The notes beneath the pieces were generated by a model. The model worked only from the letters and a program-made list of their open reading frames with translations, was not told the DNA's origin and did not search any database. Of a stretch of DNA of 64,000 nt, positions 18,800-27,706 are shown one piece after another. Source of the DNA: a bacterium (GTDB lineage: Bacteria; Myxococcota_A; Bradymonadia; UBA7976; UBA1532); assembly GCA_030427205.1 (NCBI GenBank), contig JAUHXC010000008.1, positions 219,548 through 283,547 of the forward strand, in the 5' to 3' direction. Position numbers and translations under genes: made by a program. The number at the start of each line of letters is the position of its first letter. Position 1 is the first letter of the stretch.

Positions 18800-18849
18800 C
18801 CGCGCGGCCCGCGCATCGGGCCGAACAGCGGATAAGGCAAAAAAAGCCA

Positions 18850-18893
18850 TTGACGTGACGCGCGTCACACGTAGACTGATCGGCGTCTATACC
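18850..18893 (+). promoter_or_regulatory. candidate promoter with 14-bp perfect palindrome GTGA-N6-TCAC
   Basis: GTGACGCGCGTCAC (18855-18868) is a perfect palindrome with the core spacing of CRP/FNR-family sites (GTGA-N6-TCAC). TTGACG at 18850-18855 with TAGACT at 18872-18877 (16-base spacer) would place the operator between -35 and -10. An alternative is GTCACA (18864) with TATACC (18888). It lies about 100 bp upstream of the next start codon, right after the minisatellite, in an AT-richer pocket. Confidence 0.5.
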
Positions 18894-18965
18894 GATAGGC
18901 ACTGGCAACCACGGCGACCGGGCATCACTGCATCACAGCCCATCGCACGACCTACGGAGCACACC

Positions 18966-19856
18966 ATGGCATCCGCGCTCTCCAAGTACGATCAGATCTT
19001 CGGCGTCCGTCGTTTCCCGCCGGGGCGGCTGTATACCGTCCTGCTGGCGATGCGATTGCTGGCCCTCGAGGCCCGGCTGGCCGAGCTCGCCGGCTTCGTC
19101 GACGGCGCCGTCGAGCGGGTCGAGGCCTATGTCGCGCTGCGCCGCAAGCGACAGGGCCGGCGCCAGGGCCGCGGCGGCGGCAAGGCCAAGGCGGTCGACA
19201 AGGTGGTCGACGACGACATCGGCGAGATCGCGCACATCGCCGGCAAAGAGGCGGCCCGCTACCCGAACACCGACGCCGGCCGGGCCGCGCAGGCGCTCGT
19301 CGATGCCTTCTTCGCGCAGGGCGTCGCGCCGGTGACGCAGATCCCATACGACGAAGAGCTGGCGGTCATCGAGCATATGCTGCCGCTGATGCGCGCCGAG
19401 CACGCCGAGGCCATCGCGCTGTTGGGCATCGAGCGGCTCGTCGCCCGCGTCGAGCGTCACATCCCGCAGTATCGCGACGCGCTCGCCCCCGAGGTCGAGG
19501 TCAGCGCCGAGATGCTCGGCGAGGCCTACCAGGCGATGCAGGTGGCTTTCCTCAAGGTGCTCGGCTGGGTGATGGTGCACGTCGACGACGACGGCCTGCG
19601 CGACCGGCTGCTCGAGCCCATGCGGGCCCACGACGCCCAGCTGGCGGCGATCTACGCCGCGCGGCGGCGCAACAGCGGGGCGCAGATCCCCGAAGACGTG
19701 CAGCCCGACGGCCTCGACCTCGACGCCGAGGCGCTCGACGCCATCGCCGCCGCCGATCAGGCCGAGGCCGAGGCCGAGGCGCAGGCCGCGGCCGAGGCGC
19801 AGGCCGAGGTCGAAGGGGCGGGCGCCGACGGCGGCCTCGGGCCGGATCCCGCCTGA
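18966..19856 (+). CDS. conserved-looking hypothetical cytosolic alpha-helical protein
   Basis: The 296-residue product has no signal peptide or membrane segment, and I do not recognise the family. It is predicted largely helical. A basic patch (LRRKRQGRRQGRGGGKAK, around residues 60-77) is followed by an acidic start of the next helix (VDDDIGEIAHIAGKEAARYP). The C-terminus is a low-complexity Ala/Glu tail (about residues 255-296) ending GPDPA. The ATG is chosen because the candidate promoter and palindrome lie just upstream and the sequence before it is repetitive. A stray copy of its tail coding sequence appears at 29576-29656. Upstream frames that run into it through the minisatellite are not real coding sequence. 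Confidence 0.75.
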   Translation: MASALSKYDQIFGVRRFPPGRLYTVLLAMRLLALEARLAELAGFVDGAVERVEAYVALRRKRQGRRQGRGGGKAKAVDKVVDDDIGEIAHIAGKEAARYPNTDAGRAAQALVDAFFAQGVAPVTQIPYDEELAVIEHMLPLMRAEHAEAIALLGIERLVARVERHIPQYRDALAPEVEVSAEMLGEAYQAMQVAFLKVLGWVMVHVDDDGLRDRLLEPMRAHDAQLAAIYAARRRNSGAQIPEDVQPDGLDLDAEALDAIAAADQAEAEAEAQAAAEAQAEVEGAGADGGLGPDPA

Positions 19857-20005
19857 CGGCGAGCGCCGGCGCAGGTCGGTCGGGTGCCGGGTGGCAGCGC
19901 CCGCTCGGGTGGCGCCCCGCTCGGGCCCACCGGGGCGATCGCCCTGCATCCTACAGCCTGCCCTGATAGCCTGGAGCCGACGCGGCGTGCGCCCGCGCCG
20001 TCCAG

Positions 20006-20037
20006 TGTGCGAGGAGATCCCTGTGCGAGGAGATCCC
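20006..20037 (+). promoter_or_regulatory. perfect tandem duplication of a ribosome-binding site
   Basis: The 16-bp block TGTGCGAGGAGATCCC occurs twice in direct succession, immediately before the ATG at 20038. Each copy holds GAGGAG five to six bases from a usable start: the first copy serves an in-frame GTG at 20023, the second the ATG at 20038. The product would differ by five N-terminal residues. Confidence 0.85.
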
Positions 20038-20811
20038 ATGGGGCATTCGAGCGGCGCGACCCGGTCGTTCGCACCGGGCAGGCCATGGGCGATGCTCTTG
20101 ATGCTCGGCGCCCTGACCGGCCCCCCGGGGTGTGGCGCGCCGCCCGCACCCGAGATCCCATTCTGTGAGAACCTGGACGGCTACGACCCCGAGTTCAACG
20201 CCGATTACAGCAGCCTCGGACTCCGCCAGGTCGTGCCCGCCGCGCCGGTCTGCCGGCCGGATACGACCCCCGTGTTGCTCGCGCCCCTTCCCCTGCCTGC
20301 CCGCCCGGCGTCGGGCGCCGGATGCCCCGCGGTCGACGCCTTCGAAGATGGCGGATGGCTCGTATCCATCGTCGGCCGAGACGCCGAGCGCGGCGTGGTG
20401 GGCGCGTTCTTCGACGCCGCGGTGCTCGGCCCCCTCGGCGGCCCGTCGCTGCGCGAGGCCGTCTGGCGGGAGACGTCGGCGGCCTTCGAGACATCGCCGG
20501 CGCCGGATCTGACCATCGGCACGCGCCGCCCCGACGGCCGGGGCGAGGTCGTGTGGGTCCGCCTCGGCAGCCGCTGGTCGGGCGTGTGGCCGTTCGGCGG
20601 GCACCGCCGGCCGCCCACGCGCAGCGCGCTGGTGCACGCGCTCGGCGCCCCGCTGAGCCGGACGCCATGCGGGCCGGTCTGGCGGCGCGGCGACGTGGTC
20701 ATCCACCTCGCGTGGGCGCGGCCCGGTCGCATCCGGCACATCTCGGTCTGGGACGCGGCCGCCTTCGACCGGCGCGCCTCCAAGGGCGATCCGTGCCTGG
20801 CCGGACGATGA
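20038..20811 (+). CDS. putative lipoprotein of unknown function
   Basis: The 257-residue protein has an N-terminal hydrophobic segment (PWAMLLMLGALTGPPGC) in which Cys at about residue 32 could be lipidated, although Pro-Pro-Gly is a poor lipobox. The mature part has scattered cysteines (CENLD, VCRPD, GCPAVDAF, TPCGPVW, DPCLAGR) that could form disulfides. No family is recognised. It is followed after 33 bp by the PNPOx-reductase fusion gene on the same strand, so the two may be cotranscribed. The duplicated ribosome-binding site directly upstream leaves the exact start ambiguous by five codons. Confidence 0.7.
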   Translation: MGHSSGATRSFAPGRPWAMLLMLGALTGPPGCGAPPAPEIPFCENLDGYDPEFNADYSSLGLRQVVPAAPVCRPDTTPVLLAPLPLPARPASGAGCPAVDAFEDGGWLVSIVGRDAERGVVGAFFDAAVLGPLGGPSLREAVWRETSAAFETSPAPDLTIGTRRPDGRGEVVWVRLGSRWSGVWPFGGHRRPPTRSALVHALGAPLSRTPCGPVWRRGDVVIHLAWARPGRIRHISVWDAAAFDRRASKGDPCLAGR

Positions 20812-20844
20812 CTGCGATACGCGGACCGACCCCGGAGGCCCACC

Positions 20845-22434
20845 ATGCACCTCGACGACGCCACCTCCCCCTTCCACGCCGGCGAGCGCGCAGCCCAGGT
20901 GCGCGCGGGCGTCCGGGCGCGCTCCGAGCAGCTCGGCCGGCGCATGATCCGCGATCACCTGCCGGCGCAGCATCGCGACTTCCTGCATCAGCTGCCGCTG
21001 GTGGTCCTCGCGGCGGTCGACGCCGACGGGCGCCCGTGGGCGTCGTTCGCGACGGGTCAGCCGGGCTTCGCCCACGCCCCCGATGAGCGCACGCTGCACC
21101 TCGACGGGGCGCTCGATGTGGCCGATCCACTCGCCGACGCGCTCGACGGCGGCGCGCCCCTCGGCCTGCTGGCGATCGAGCTGAGCACCCGCCGGCGCAA
21201 CCGGGCCAATGGCCGGGTGTATCGCACGGCCGACGGCATGGCGCTGCGCATCGGTCAGACCTTCGGCAACTGCCCGCGGTACATCCACCCGCGCACGCTG
21301 GTCCCGAGCGCGGCGCCGCCCGGCCCCGTGACGCGCGGCCTCGACCCGCGCGCCCGGGCGCTCGTGCGGCGGGCGGACACCTTCTTCATCGCCACGGTCG
21401 CGCCGCCGGAGGGCCCCGAGGGTGATCCACGACGCGGCGCCGACGCCTCGCACCGCGGCGGGCCGGCCGGCTTCGTCGAGGTCGAGGGCGACCGGCTGAC
21501 GTTCACCGATTACGCCGGCAACGGTCACTTCAATACCATCGGCAACCTGCTGCTCGAGCCGCGCGTCGGGCTGACCTTCGTCGACTTCGAGTCGGGCGAT
21601 CTGCTCCAGCTCTCGGGCCGGGCCGCCGTCGAGTGGAACCCCGACGGGCGCACGCGCACGGTGCGGGTCGAGGTCGACGCGGCGGTCTTCCGCCCGGGCG
21701 GGCTGCCGCTGCGCCTCGCCCCGCCCGAGGCCCAGGGCTGGCGGCGATTCGCCGTGGTGCGCGCCGAGGCCGAGAGCGCCGACGTGCGCTCGATCTATCT
21801 GGCCCCGGCCGACGGCGGCGCCCTGCTGCCCTTCTTGCCGGGCCAGCACATCACGCTGCGCCTCGAGCCCGACGGGCCGGCGCGCAGCTACAGCCTCTCG
21901 CGAGCCGCCGACGGTCGCGGCCTGCGCATCAGCGTCAAGCGCGTGCCCGGCGGCGCGCTCTCGACGGCGCTGCATCGCCTCGCGGTCGGCGATCGGCTCG
22001 ACGTGCGCGAGCCGAGCGGCGACTTCGTGCTCGACCGCGCCAGCGACGCGCCGGTGCTGCTGCTGGCGGCGGGCATCGGCATCACGCCGCTGCTGCCGAT
22101 GCTGCAGACGCTGGCCGGCGGGTCGCGGCCGGTCTTGCTGGTGCACGGGGTGCGCGACGGCGCCCACCACCCGCTGGCCGACGAGCAGGCGCGGCTGGCC
22201 CGCTATGGCGCGCGGGTGCACGTCGCTTACAGCCGGCCGCGGGCCGAGGACGCCGGGCGCCACCACAGCGCGGGTCGCGTCGACGGGTCGCTGCTGGCCG
22301 AGCTGGGCGTCAGCGCGGGCTGGCAGGCCTATCTGTGCGGGCCGCCCGGGTTCGTGGCCGATGCGCTGGCGGCGCTCGACGGGCTGGGGCTGGCGCGGGA
22401 CGCCATCTTCAGCGAGGACTTCGGCGCGGCGTAG
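20845..22434 (+). CDS. PNPOx-like flavin domain fused to FAD/NAD(P)H oxidoreductase
   Basis: The 529-residue cytosolic protein has two parts. Residues 1-285 are a pyridoxamine-5'-phosphate-oxidase-like FMN split-barrel (WASFATGQPGF, FFIATVAP, DYAGNGHFNTIGNLLLEPRVGLTFVDF). Residues 300-529 are a ferredoxin-reductase-type FAD/NAD(P)H module with the FAD motif ARSYSLS, the nucleotide motif LLLAAGIGITPLLPML and the ending YLCGPPGF. Related fusions usually carry a C-terminal [2Fe-2S] ferredoxin domain; here the protein stops at SEDFGAA and no CxxxxCxxC cluster is present. It likely transfers hydride from NAD(P)H through FAD to FMN or to an external acceptor. The start is supported by GGAGG seven bases upstream. 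The substrate is unknown. Confidence 0.88.
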   Translation: MHLDDATSPFHAGERAAQVRAGVRARSEQLGRRMIRDHLPAQHRDFLHQLPLVVLAAVDADGRPWASFATGQPGFAHAPDERTLHLDGALDVADPLADALDGGAPLGLLAIELSTRRRNRANGRVYRTADGMALRIGQTFGNCPRYIHPRTLVPSAAPPGPVTRGLDPRARALVRRADTFFIATVAPPEGPEGDPRRGADASHRGGPAGFVEVEGDRLTFTDYAGNGHFNTIGNLLLEPRVGLTFVDFESGDLLQLSGRAAVEWNPDGRTRTVRVEVDAAVFRPGGLPLRLAPPEAQGWRRFAVVRAEAESADVRSIYLAPADGGALLPFLPGQHITLRLEPDGPARSYSLSRAADGRGLRISVKRVPGGALSTALHRLAVGDRLDVREPSGDFVLDRASDAPVLLLAAGIGITPLLPMLQTLAGGSRPVLLVHGVRDGAHHPLADEQARLARYGARVHVAYSRPRAEDAGRHHSAGRVDGSLLAELGVSAGWQAYLCGPPGFVADALAALDGLGLARDAIFSEDFGAA

Positions 22435-22554
22435 CGCGCGATCGCCCGGAGCGCGCGGCATCAGGCCCGCGGCGAACGTCGACGGGTCGCGTATGTCGGC
22501 GCCCGGCGGGAACGAGGAGGCGATCCACCGGTTCACGTCGACGCTCGACCGCGG
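22435..22554 (-). pseudogene. relic fragment of a WG-repeat lipoprotein gene
   Basis: Read on the minus strand this encodes SVDVNRWIASSFPPGADIRD and on to TFAAGLMPRAPGDR. It matches ASIDVTGRIVFSFPPGADVR and on to EFAEGLMPLDLGDR in the intact WG-repeat lipoprotein at 29670-30734, and DNA identity is obvious around 22480-22530 versus 30205-30255. Only about 40 codons remain, wedged directly after the stop of the oxidoreductase gene. It has no start of its own and no other WG units nearby. Confidence 0.75.
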
Positions 22555-22625
22555 CCCGCGTCGCGGCACCCGCACGCCCCTCGATCGGCTGGCCTCGCCG
22601 AGGATCCCGTGGCACGCTTCGAGGG

Positions 22626-23912
22626 ATGCTCGACCCGACCATCACCGCAACCTCGGGCCAGGCGAGCCCGGCGATCCGTGGCCGGGTGCTGCACGCGCTG
22701 ACCCGGGTGCACCCGCGCAGCGAGGCGCCCTGCGTCATCGACCGCCCGCTCGACGTCGGCCGGGCCCCCGGGCCCGATGGCTGGGCCCTCGACGACGGGC
22801 GCACCAGCCGGCGGCACTTCCGCGTCAGCCGGGTGCGCAGCGCGGTCGAGGCGGTCCGGCTCGACGATCTCGGCTCGAAGAACGGCACCACCGTCGACGG
22901 GGCGCGGGTCGAGATGGCCTACCTCGAGCCGGGCGCGGTGGTGCGGGCAGGCAACTCGCTCTTCGTCTACGAGACCCTGGCCGTCGCCGACGATACGCCG
23001 CCACTGCTCGAGCCGGGGGTCGCCCTGCCCCGGGTGGCGGTGCAGCGCCAGGCCGATCTGCTCGCGCCGCTGACGCTGCCGGTCCTGATCACCGGGCCCA
23101 CCGGCGCGGGCAAGGAGCGCGTCGCCCGCCGGCTGCACGCCGGCAGCGGTCGGCGGGGATCGCTGGTCTCGGTCAACTGCGCCACCTTCGGGCGCGAGCT
23201 GTTGGCCAGCGAGCTGTTCGGGCACGTGGCGGGGGCCTTCTCGGGCGCCCGCGAGCGGCGGGACGGGCTGTTCGTCACCGCCGACGGGGGCACGCTCTTC
23301 CTCGACGAGATCGCCGAGATGCCGCTCTCACAGCAGCCGGCGCTGCTGCGGGTCCTGCAGGAGGGCCGGGTGCGGCCGGTGGGCGCCGATCGCGAGCGGC
23401 CGGTCGACGTGCGGGTGATCGCCGCGACCCACGGCGACCTGCGGGCGGCGGTGGAGCAGGGGCGCTTCCGGGGTGACCTCTACGCCCGCCTCGCCGGCGC
23501 GGTCGTCGAGCTGCCGCCGCTCGCCGCCCGGCGGGCCGACATCCTGCCGCTCTTCCGCCACTTCGTCGGCGCCGACGGGCCGGCGCCGACGGTCGAGGCC
23601 GCCGAGGCGCTCGCGCGCTACGCGTGGCCGTTCAACGTGCGCGAGCTGCAGCACGCCGCGTCCGCCGCCCGGGTGCGCGCGGTCCTCGGCGGCGCGCTGG
23701 ACGTCGAGGCGTTGCCCGATGCGGTGCGCGCCGCGTTCACCTCCCGCGGGGCCGCGCCGTCGGTGGTCGATCGAGCGGCGATCGAGCGGGCGCTCGCCGA
23801 GGCGGGGGGCAACGTCTCGGCCGCCGCGCGGGCCCTGGGGCAGACCCGTCCGCAGCTCTATCGGCGGCTCAAGGTGCTGGCGATCGATCCGGCGGCGTTT
23901 CGGGGCCGCTGA
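22626..23912 (+). CDS. FHA-domain sigma54-dependent transcriptional activator
   Basis: The 428-residue enhancer-binding protein starts with an FHA domain (about residues 30-115: VGRAPGPDGWALDDGRTSRRHFRV, LGSKNGTTVDG), which binds phosphothreonine. The AAA+ domain has Walker A GPTGAGKE (157-164), the sigma54-contact loop GAFSGA (203-208; usually GAFTGA, a conservative change) and Walker B GTLFLDE. A Fis-type helix-turn-helix closes the protein (NVSAAARALGQTRPQLYRRLK). It lies convergent to, and overlaps by 44 bp, a large Ser/Thr kinase gene. FHA activators of this layout in Myxococcota are controlled by such kinases. A -24/-12 promoter exists 4 kb away in front of the fascin-repeat gene, making that gene its most likely local target by inference. 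Confidence 0.92.
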   Translation: MLDPTITATSGQASPAIRGRVLHALTRVHPRSEAPCVIDRPLDVGRAPGPDGWALDDGRTSRRHFRVSRVRSAVEAVRLDDLGSKNGTTVDGARVEMAYLEPGAVVRAGNSLFVYETLAVADDTPPLLEPGVALPRVAVQRQADLLAPLTLPVLITGPTGAGKERVARRLHAGSGRRGSLVSVNCATFGRELLASELFGHVAGAFSGARERRDGLFVTADGGTLFLDEIAEMPLSQQPALLRVLQEGRVRPVGADRERPVDVRVIAATHGDLRAAVEQGRFRGDLYARLAGAVVELPPLAARRADILPLFRHFVGADGPAPTVEAAEALARYAWPFNVRELQHAASAARVRAVLGGALDVEALPDAVRAAFTSRGAAPSVVDRAAIERALAEAGGNVSAAARALGQTRPQLYRRLKVLAIDPAAFRGR

Positions 23913-26900
23913 GCGCAGCGTCGAGGCCTGGCCCCCGCCGGATGCGGTCGAGCATCGGCAGCATGCCCACCGCGCCCAGGTCGCGATAGATGGCCTCGAC
24001 CGCGTCGAGCGCGGCGTCGAGGTCGTGCCCCGCGGCGCCGAGCCGATGGCGTTCGAGGGCGATGCGCAGCCGCATCCACGAGTCCAGGTAGCCCGTGCGG
24101 GGGCCCGGGCGCACCCGCTCGGCGCGGGCGAAGGCGCGCAGCGCCGCCCGCCGACGACCACGGCGGGCGGCGACGACCCCCTGCAGCAGCGCCGGCACCC
24201 CGGCGAAGAGCTTCAGCGCGCCGAGCCGGCTCGACGTCGACCGGCTCAGCCGGCGCAGCCGCGGCACGAGGTCGGGCACGGCGCACAAGCCCTCGGCGTC
24301 GACGAGCAGCAGCAGCGCCTCGATGAGCTGGACCTCCACCAGCCAGCCCCACATGCGGTCGAGGTGGCGCGCCCGATACTGCCGCCGGGCCTCCTCGAAG
24401 TGGCGGATCGCCTCGCGGTAGCGCCCCGCTTGCAGGGCGATCGAGCCCAGCCCCTCATCGGCGAGGGCCATGAGCGCCGGCATCGACCGGGCGACCTCCG
24501 GGCGGCGGGCGGCGAGGGCGATGGCCCGGGCCTGCTCGACGCGCCCGCAGGTGATGTCGATGAGCATGCGCCCGGCGCTCGCGTCGGACTTCACGCTCTC
24601 GCGGCCCACCTCGTCGGCGCCGACCCCGGCCATGTCGAAGTCGGCGACGGCCTCGTCCAGATGGGACAACAGCGCCACGCACCAGCCTTTGGAGGTGCGC
24701 ACGAAGTCGAGCAGGAAGCGATCGCCCACCGCCTCGGCCAGCTCGATCGCCCGCTCGAAGTGGGCCCGCGCGCGGGGCTCGTCGGCGCGCGCGACGGTGT
24801 CGATGACCCCGCTCAGCACCTCGACCCAGCTCTCGCCGAAGAGGTCGCGATCGGTGACCGCCAGCGACCGGGCGGTGCGCTCGAGGCGGGCGGCGAGCCC
24901 CGGCAGGCCCAGGAACGCCAGCCCCGTCGCCAGATGGGCCCGGCCGTCGACCCGGAGGGCCACATCGCCCAGCGCTTCGGCCAGGCGCACCATGCGCACG
25001 GCGTGCATCGCGCACCGCTCGCCCTCGATCCAGCGGTAGCTGATGGCCAGCTCGCGGTGGCACAGGGCCCGCTCCCGCAGCAGCGGGTCGGGCCGGCCGC
25101 GGCGGCGCCAGAGCGGCTGCGCCAGCGCGATGAGCGTATCGCCGACCAGCCGCAGCCACCCGCGCAGGCGGGTGGGCCGGGCGTCGCCGAGCAGGGTCAG
25201 CGCGTCCTCCAGATCGTCGACCCCCCGAGCCGGGTCGCCGAGGCGCATGCGGGCCAGCCCCAGCTTGCGGGTCCGCCGGGCCCGATCGAGCCGCGGCTGC
25301 CCGTCCGCGCGCGACAGCTCGGCGAGCAGCTCTACGGCCTCATCCGGGCGGCCGAGGGCCATGCGCGCGTCGGCCAGGCGTTCGGCGGCGTGGGCCTGCG
25401 CCGGCCGGCGCTGCGCGTGCGGCAGCGCGTCGAGGCGGCTGCGGGCGTCGAGCAGGTGCCGCTCGGCGCTGGCGAAGGCGTAGCCGTGCAGGGCGTGCTC
25501 GGCGGCCTTCAGCGACGCGGCGCAGGCGGCGGCCCTGTCGGGGCCGCGCACTCGATGCCACGCCAGCGCCGCCGGCGAGGCGCCGTCGGCCTCGAGCGCG
25601 TCGGCCACCCGCCGGTGCATCTGCGCCCGCCGCTCGGGCTCGATGGCGTCGTACACCACGGCCCACAGCTCGCTGTGACCGAAGCGCCAGCGGTCGAGCT
25701 CGCGGTCTTCGAGCGCGGTCGGCTGCACGATACCCGCGCGCAGGGCCTCGTCGAGCCCGTCGAGCACCTCCGCCTCGCCGAGGCCGAACGCCCGGGCGAC
25801 CAGGGCGCTGTCAAAGGCCTCACCGCAGACCGCCGCCCGGCCGAGCAGCGCGCGGGTCGCTGGGCTCGGCAGCGCCAGCCGGGAGCGCAGCAGGGCCGCG
25901 GGCAGTATGTCGCTGTCCGCGTCGGGCGGGTCGAAGCGCCAGCCGTCGCGCACGCGGCGCAGGTGCTCCAGCTCGGCGAGGCGGCGCACGTCGCTGCGCA
26001 CCAGGAGCGGCACCCCCCGCGCGCTGCGGACGAGCCACTCGGCCAGACCCGCCGGCAACCGATCGGGGTCGAGGCCGAGCATGCCACCCACCAGCCGGGC
26101 GGTCCGCGGCCCGTCGAGCGGGGTCAGGTGCTGGCGGTCGATCGGCACCCGGGCGGCGAGGCCGTCGAGCACCAGGGCCCCCGTCGGCCGCAGGGTGAGC
26201 ACCACCGTCGGCCCCCGGCCGGCGAGCGCCTCGAGCAGGTCGCCGAACAGCGCGGCGCCGCCCGGTCCGACGAGGTGCAGATCCTCGACGATCAGGGTCA
26301 GCTCGCGCACCGCGGCGGCCGCGGTCAATGCGGCGGCGAGCTGCTCGACCCGGCGGGCGAGGGCCGCGGTCCAGGCCTCGGTGTCGCGCCCGCCGTCGCT
26401 CGTCGCGGCGTCGGCCTCGATCGCCAGCGCCCGCTCGATGGCCGGGATCGGGGCGAAGGGGTCGGTGATCGCCGCCGCGCTGACGGTGACGACCCGCCGC
26501 GAAGGCGCGAGCCGGCGCACCACCGCCCGCATCAGGCCGCTCTTGCCGACGCCCGCCGGCCCGATCACCGCCAGCGGGGTCGGCGTATCGGCGACGCGCC
26601 CGCAGATCTGCGCCAGCTCGTGCTCGCGGCCCACCACACCGGGGTCGAAGAGCACCGCGCCGATCGGCGGCATGGGCGCGGTGGCGGCGCTCGACTCGCC
26701 GGTCAACTCGGCGAGGTCGGCTGCCAGATCGAGCGCGCTCTGGTAGCGCTCATCGGGGTCGCGCTGCAGCAGACGGGCGGTGATCGCGTCGAGGCCCGGC
26801 GGCACCGCCGCCGCGTCGCTCAACGGGGGGGCCGGCTGCTCGAGGCGGGCGATGAGCCGGGTGTAGCCCGGGCCCTCGAACGGCGGCCGGCCGGCGAAGA

Positions 26901-27657
26901 GGCTGAAGATCAGGCAGCCGAAGGCATAGAGGTCGGTGCGGGGGTCGGCCCGCTCGCAGCGGACCTGCTCGGGGGCCATGAAGTCGACCGTGCCCCGCAG
27001 CGTATGCCCGGTGGTCGTCGCCCACTCGACGGGCTCGCTCTCGACCGCGGCGATGCCGAAGTCGGCCAGCCGCGGCTGCGGGGGGTCGTCGGCGGTCAGC
27101 AGCACGTTCGACGGCTTGAGATCGCGATGCACGATGCGCCGACCGTGCACGTAGGCCAGCGAGCGGGCGAGGGCGACGAGCACCGGCAGCAGCCGCGCGG
27201 GCGGCTCGCCGGCCAGCCGGCGCAGGTCGCCCCCCGGCATGAACTCGGTGACCATGTAGATCTGGCCGGCGGCGGCCCCGTGGTCGAGCACCCGCAGGCA
27301 GCCGGGGTGGGCCAGCCGGGAGATCGCCCGCACCTCGCGCTGGAAGCGCAACCGCGCCCGTGCATCGGCCACCCGATCGGGCCGCAGCAGCTTCACCGCG
27401 ACCGACGCCCCGCTCTCCAGGTCGAGCGCCCGGTAGACGACGCCGCCGCCGCCCGAGCCGACCCCCTCGTCGAGCCGATAGCGACCGCCGAGCACCGTGC
27501 CCGGCGGGATGGACGGCGCGCTGCGCAGGGTATCGTCCAGAGGCCCGTCGGGCGCCCCCGCGCGCTCCGCAATGTCGACCGCGCCGTCCACGGTCAGGGT
27601 CTCGGTGCTCGACGCCACGGCGCGAACCTCGAGTTCGGTGTCGGGCGGGGCGGTCAT
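23869..27657 (-). CDS. Ser/Thr protein kinase fused to AAA ATPase and TPR-like region
   Basis: The 1,262-residue cytosolic protein carries a Hanks-type kinase at about residues 55-320: glycine loop GVGSGGGGVVY, Lys89 (VAVKLL), HRDLKPSN from 177, DFG from 199, and APEQ of the activation segment. An ATPase follows with Walker A IGPAGVGKSG near 365-374 and a Walker B-like LTLIVEDLHL. The remaining 700 residues are helical, Ala/Leu/Arg-rich TPR-like repeats. All kinase residues needed for activity are present. The start is the ATG with GGAGGAG eight bases upstream; upstream frames lack protein character. This kinase-AAA-TPR layout is common in Myxococcota signal transduction. It is divergent from the fascin gene and overlaps the FHA activator at the 3' end, suggesting a signalling unit. 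Confidence 0.92.
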   Translation of the reverse strand: MTAPPDTELEVRAVASSTETLTVDGAVDIAERAGAPDGPLDDTLRSAPSIPPGTVLGGRYRLDEGVGSGGGGVVYRALDLESGASVAVKLLRPDRVADARARLRFQREVRAISRLAHPGCLRVLDHGAAAGQIYMVTEFMPGGDLRRLAGEPPARLLPVLVALARSLAYVHGRRIVHRDLKPSNVLLTADDPPQPRLADFGIAAVESEPVEWATTTGHTLRGTVDFMAPEQVRCERADPRTDLYAFGCLIFSLFAGRPPFEGPGYTRLIARLEQPAPPLSDAAAVPPGLDAITARLLQRDPDERYQSALDLAADLAELTGESSAATAPMPPIGAVLFDPGVVGREHELAQICGRVADTPTPLAVIGPAGVGKSGLMRAVVRRLAPSRRVVTVSAAAITDPFAPIPAIERALAIEADAATSDGGRDTEAWTAALARRVEQLAAALTAAAAVRELTLIVEDLHLVGPGGAALFGDLLEALAGRGPTVVLTLRPTGALVLDGLAARVPIDRQHLTPLDGPRTARLVGGMLGLDPDRLPAGLAEWLVRSARGVPLLVRSDVRRLAELEHLRRVRDGWRFDPPDADSDILPAALLRSRLALPSPATRALLGRAAVCGEAFDSALVARAFGLGEAEVLDGLDEALRAGIVQPTALEDRELDRWRFGHSELWAVVYDAIEPERRAQMHRRVADALEADGASPAALAWHRVRGPDRAAACAASLKAAEHALHGYAFASAERHLLDARSRLDALPHAQRRPAQAHAAERLADARMALGRPDEAVELLAELSRADGQPRLDRARRTRKLGLARMRLGDPARGVDDLEDALTLLGDARPTRLRGWLRLVGDTLIALAQPLWRRRGRPDPLLRERALCHRELAISYRWIEGERCAMHAVRMVRLAEALGDVALRVDGRAHLATGLAFLGLPGLAARLERTARSLAVTDRDLFGESWVEVLSGVIDTVARADEPRARAHFERAIELAEAVGDRFLLDFVRTSKGWCVALLSHLDEAVADFDMAGVGADEVGRESVKSDASAGRMLIDITCGRVEQARAIALAARRPEVARSMPALMALADEGLGSIALQAGRYREAIRHFEEARRQYRARHLDRMWGWLVEVQLIEALLLLVDAEGLCAVPDLVPRLRRLSRSTSSRLGALKLFAGVPALLQGVVAARRGRRRAALRAFARAERVRPGPRTGYLDSWMRLRIALERHRLGAAGHDLDAALDAVEAIYRDLGAVGMLPMLDRIRRGPGLDAALSGPETPPDRSPAP

Positions 27658-27706
27658 CGGGGTGGGCTCCTCCAGCCACGGCATCATAGCCGACCCCATG
27701 CGCGAC

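Noticed and set aside
18057..18965. Long plus-strand frame running through the minisatellite into the gene at 18966
   Set aside because: The 85-bp unit changes the reading frame within the array, so no constant peptide repeat exists; composition is Pro/Arg/Ala filler and a promoter lies between.
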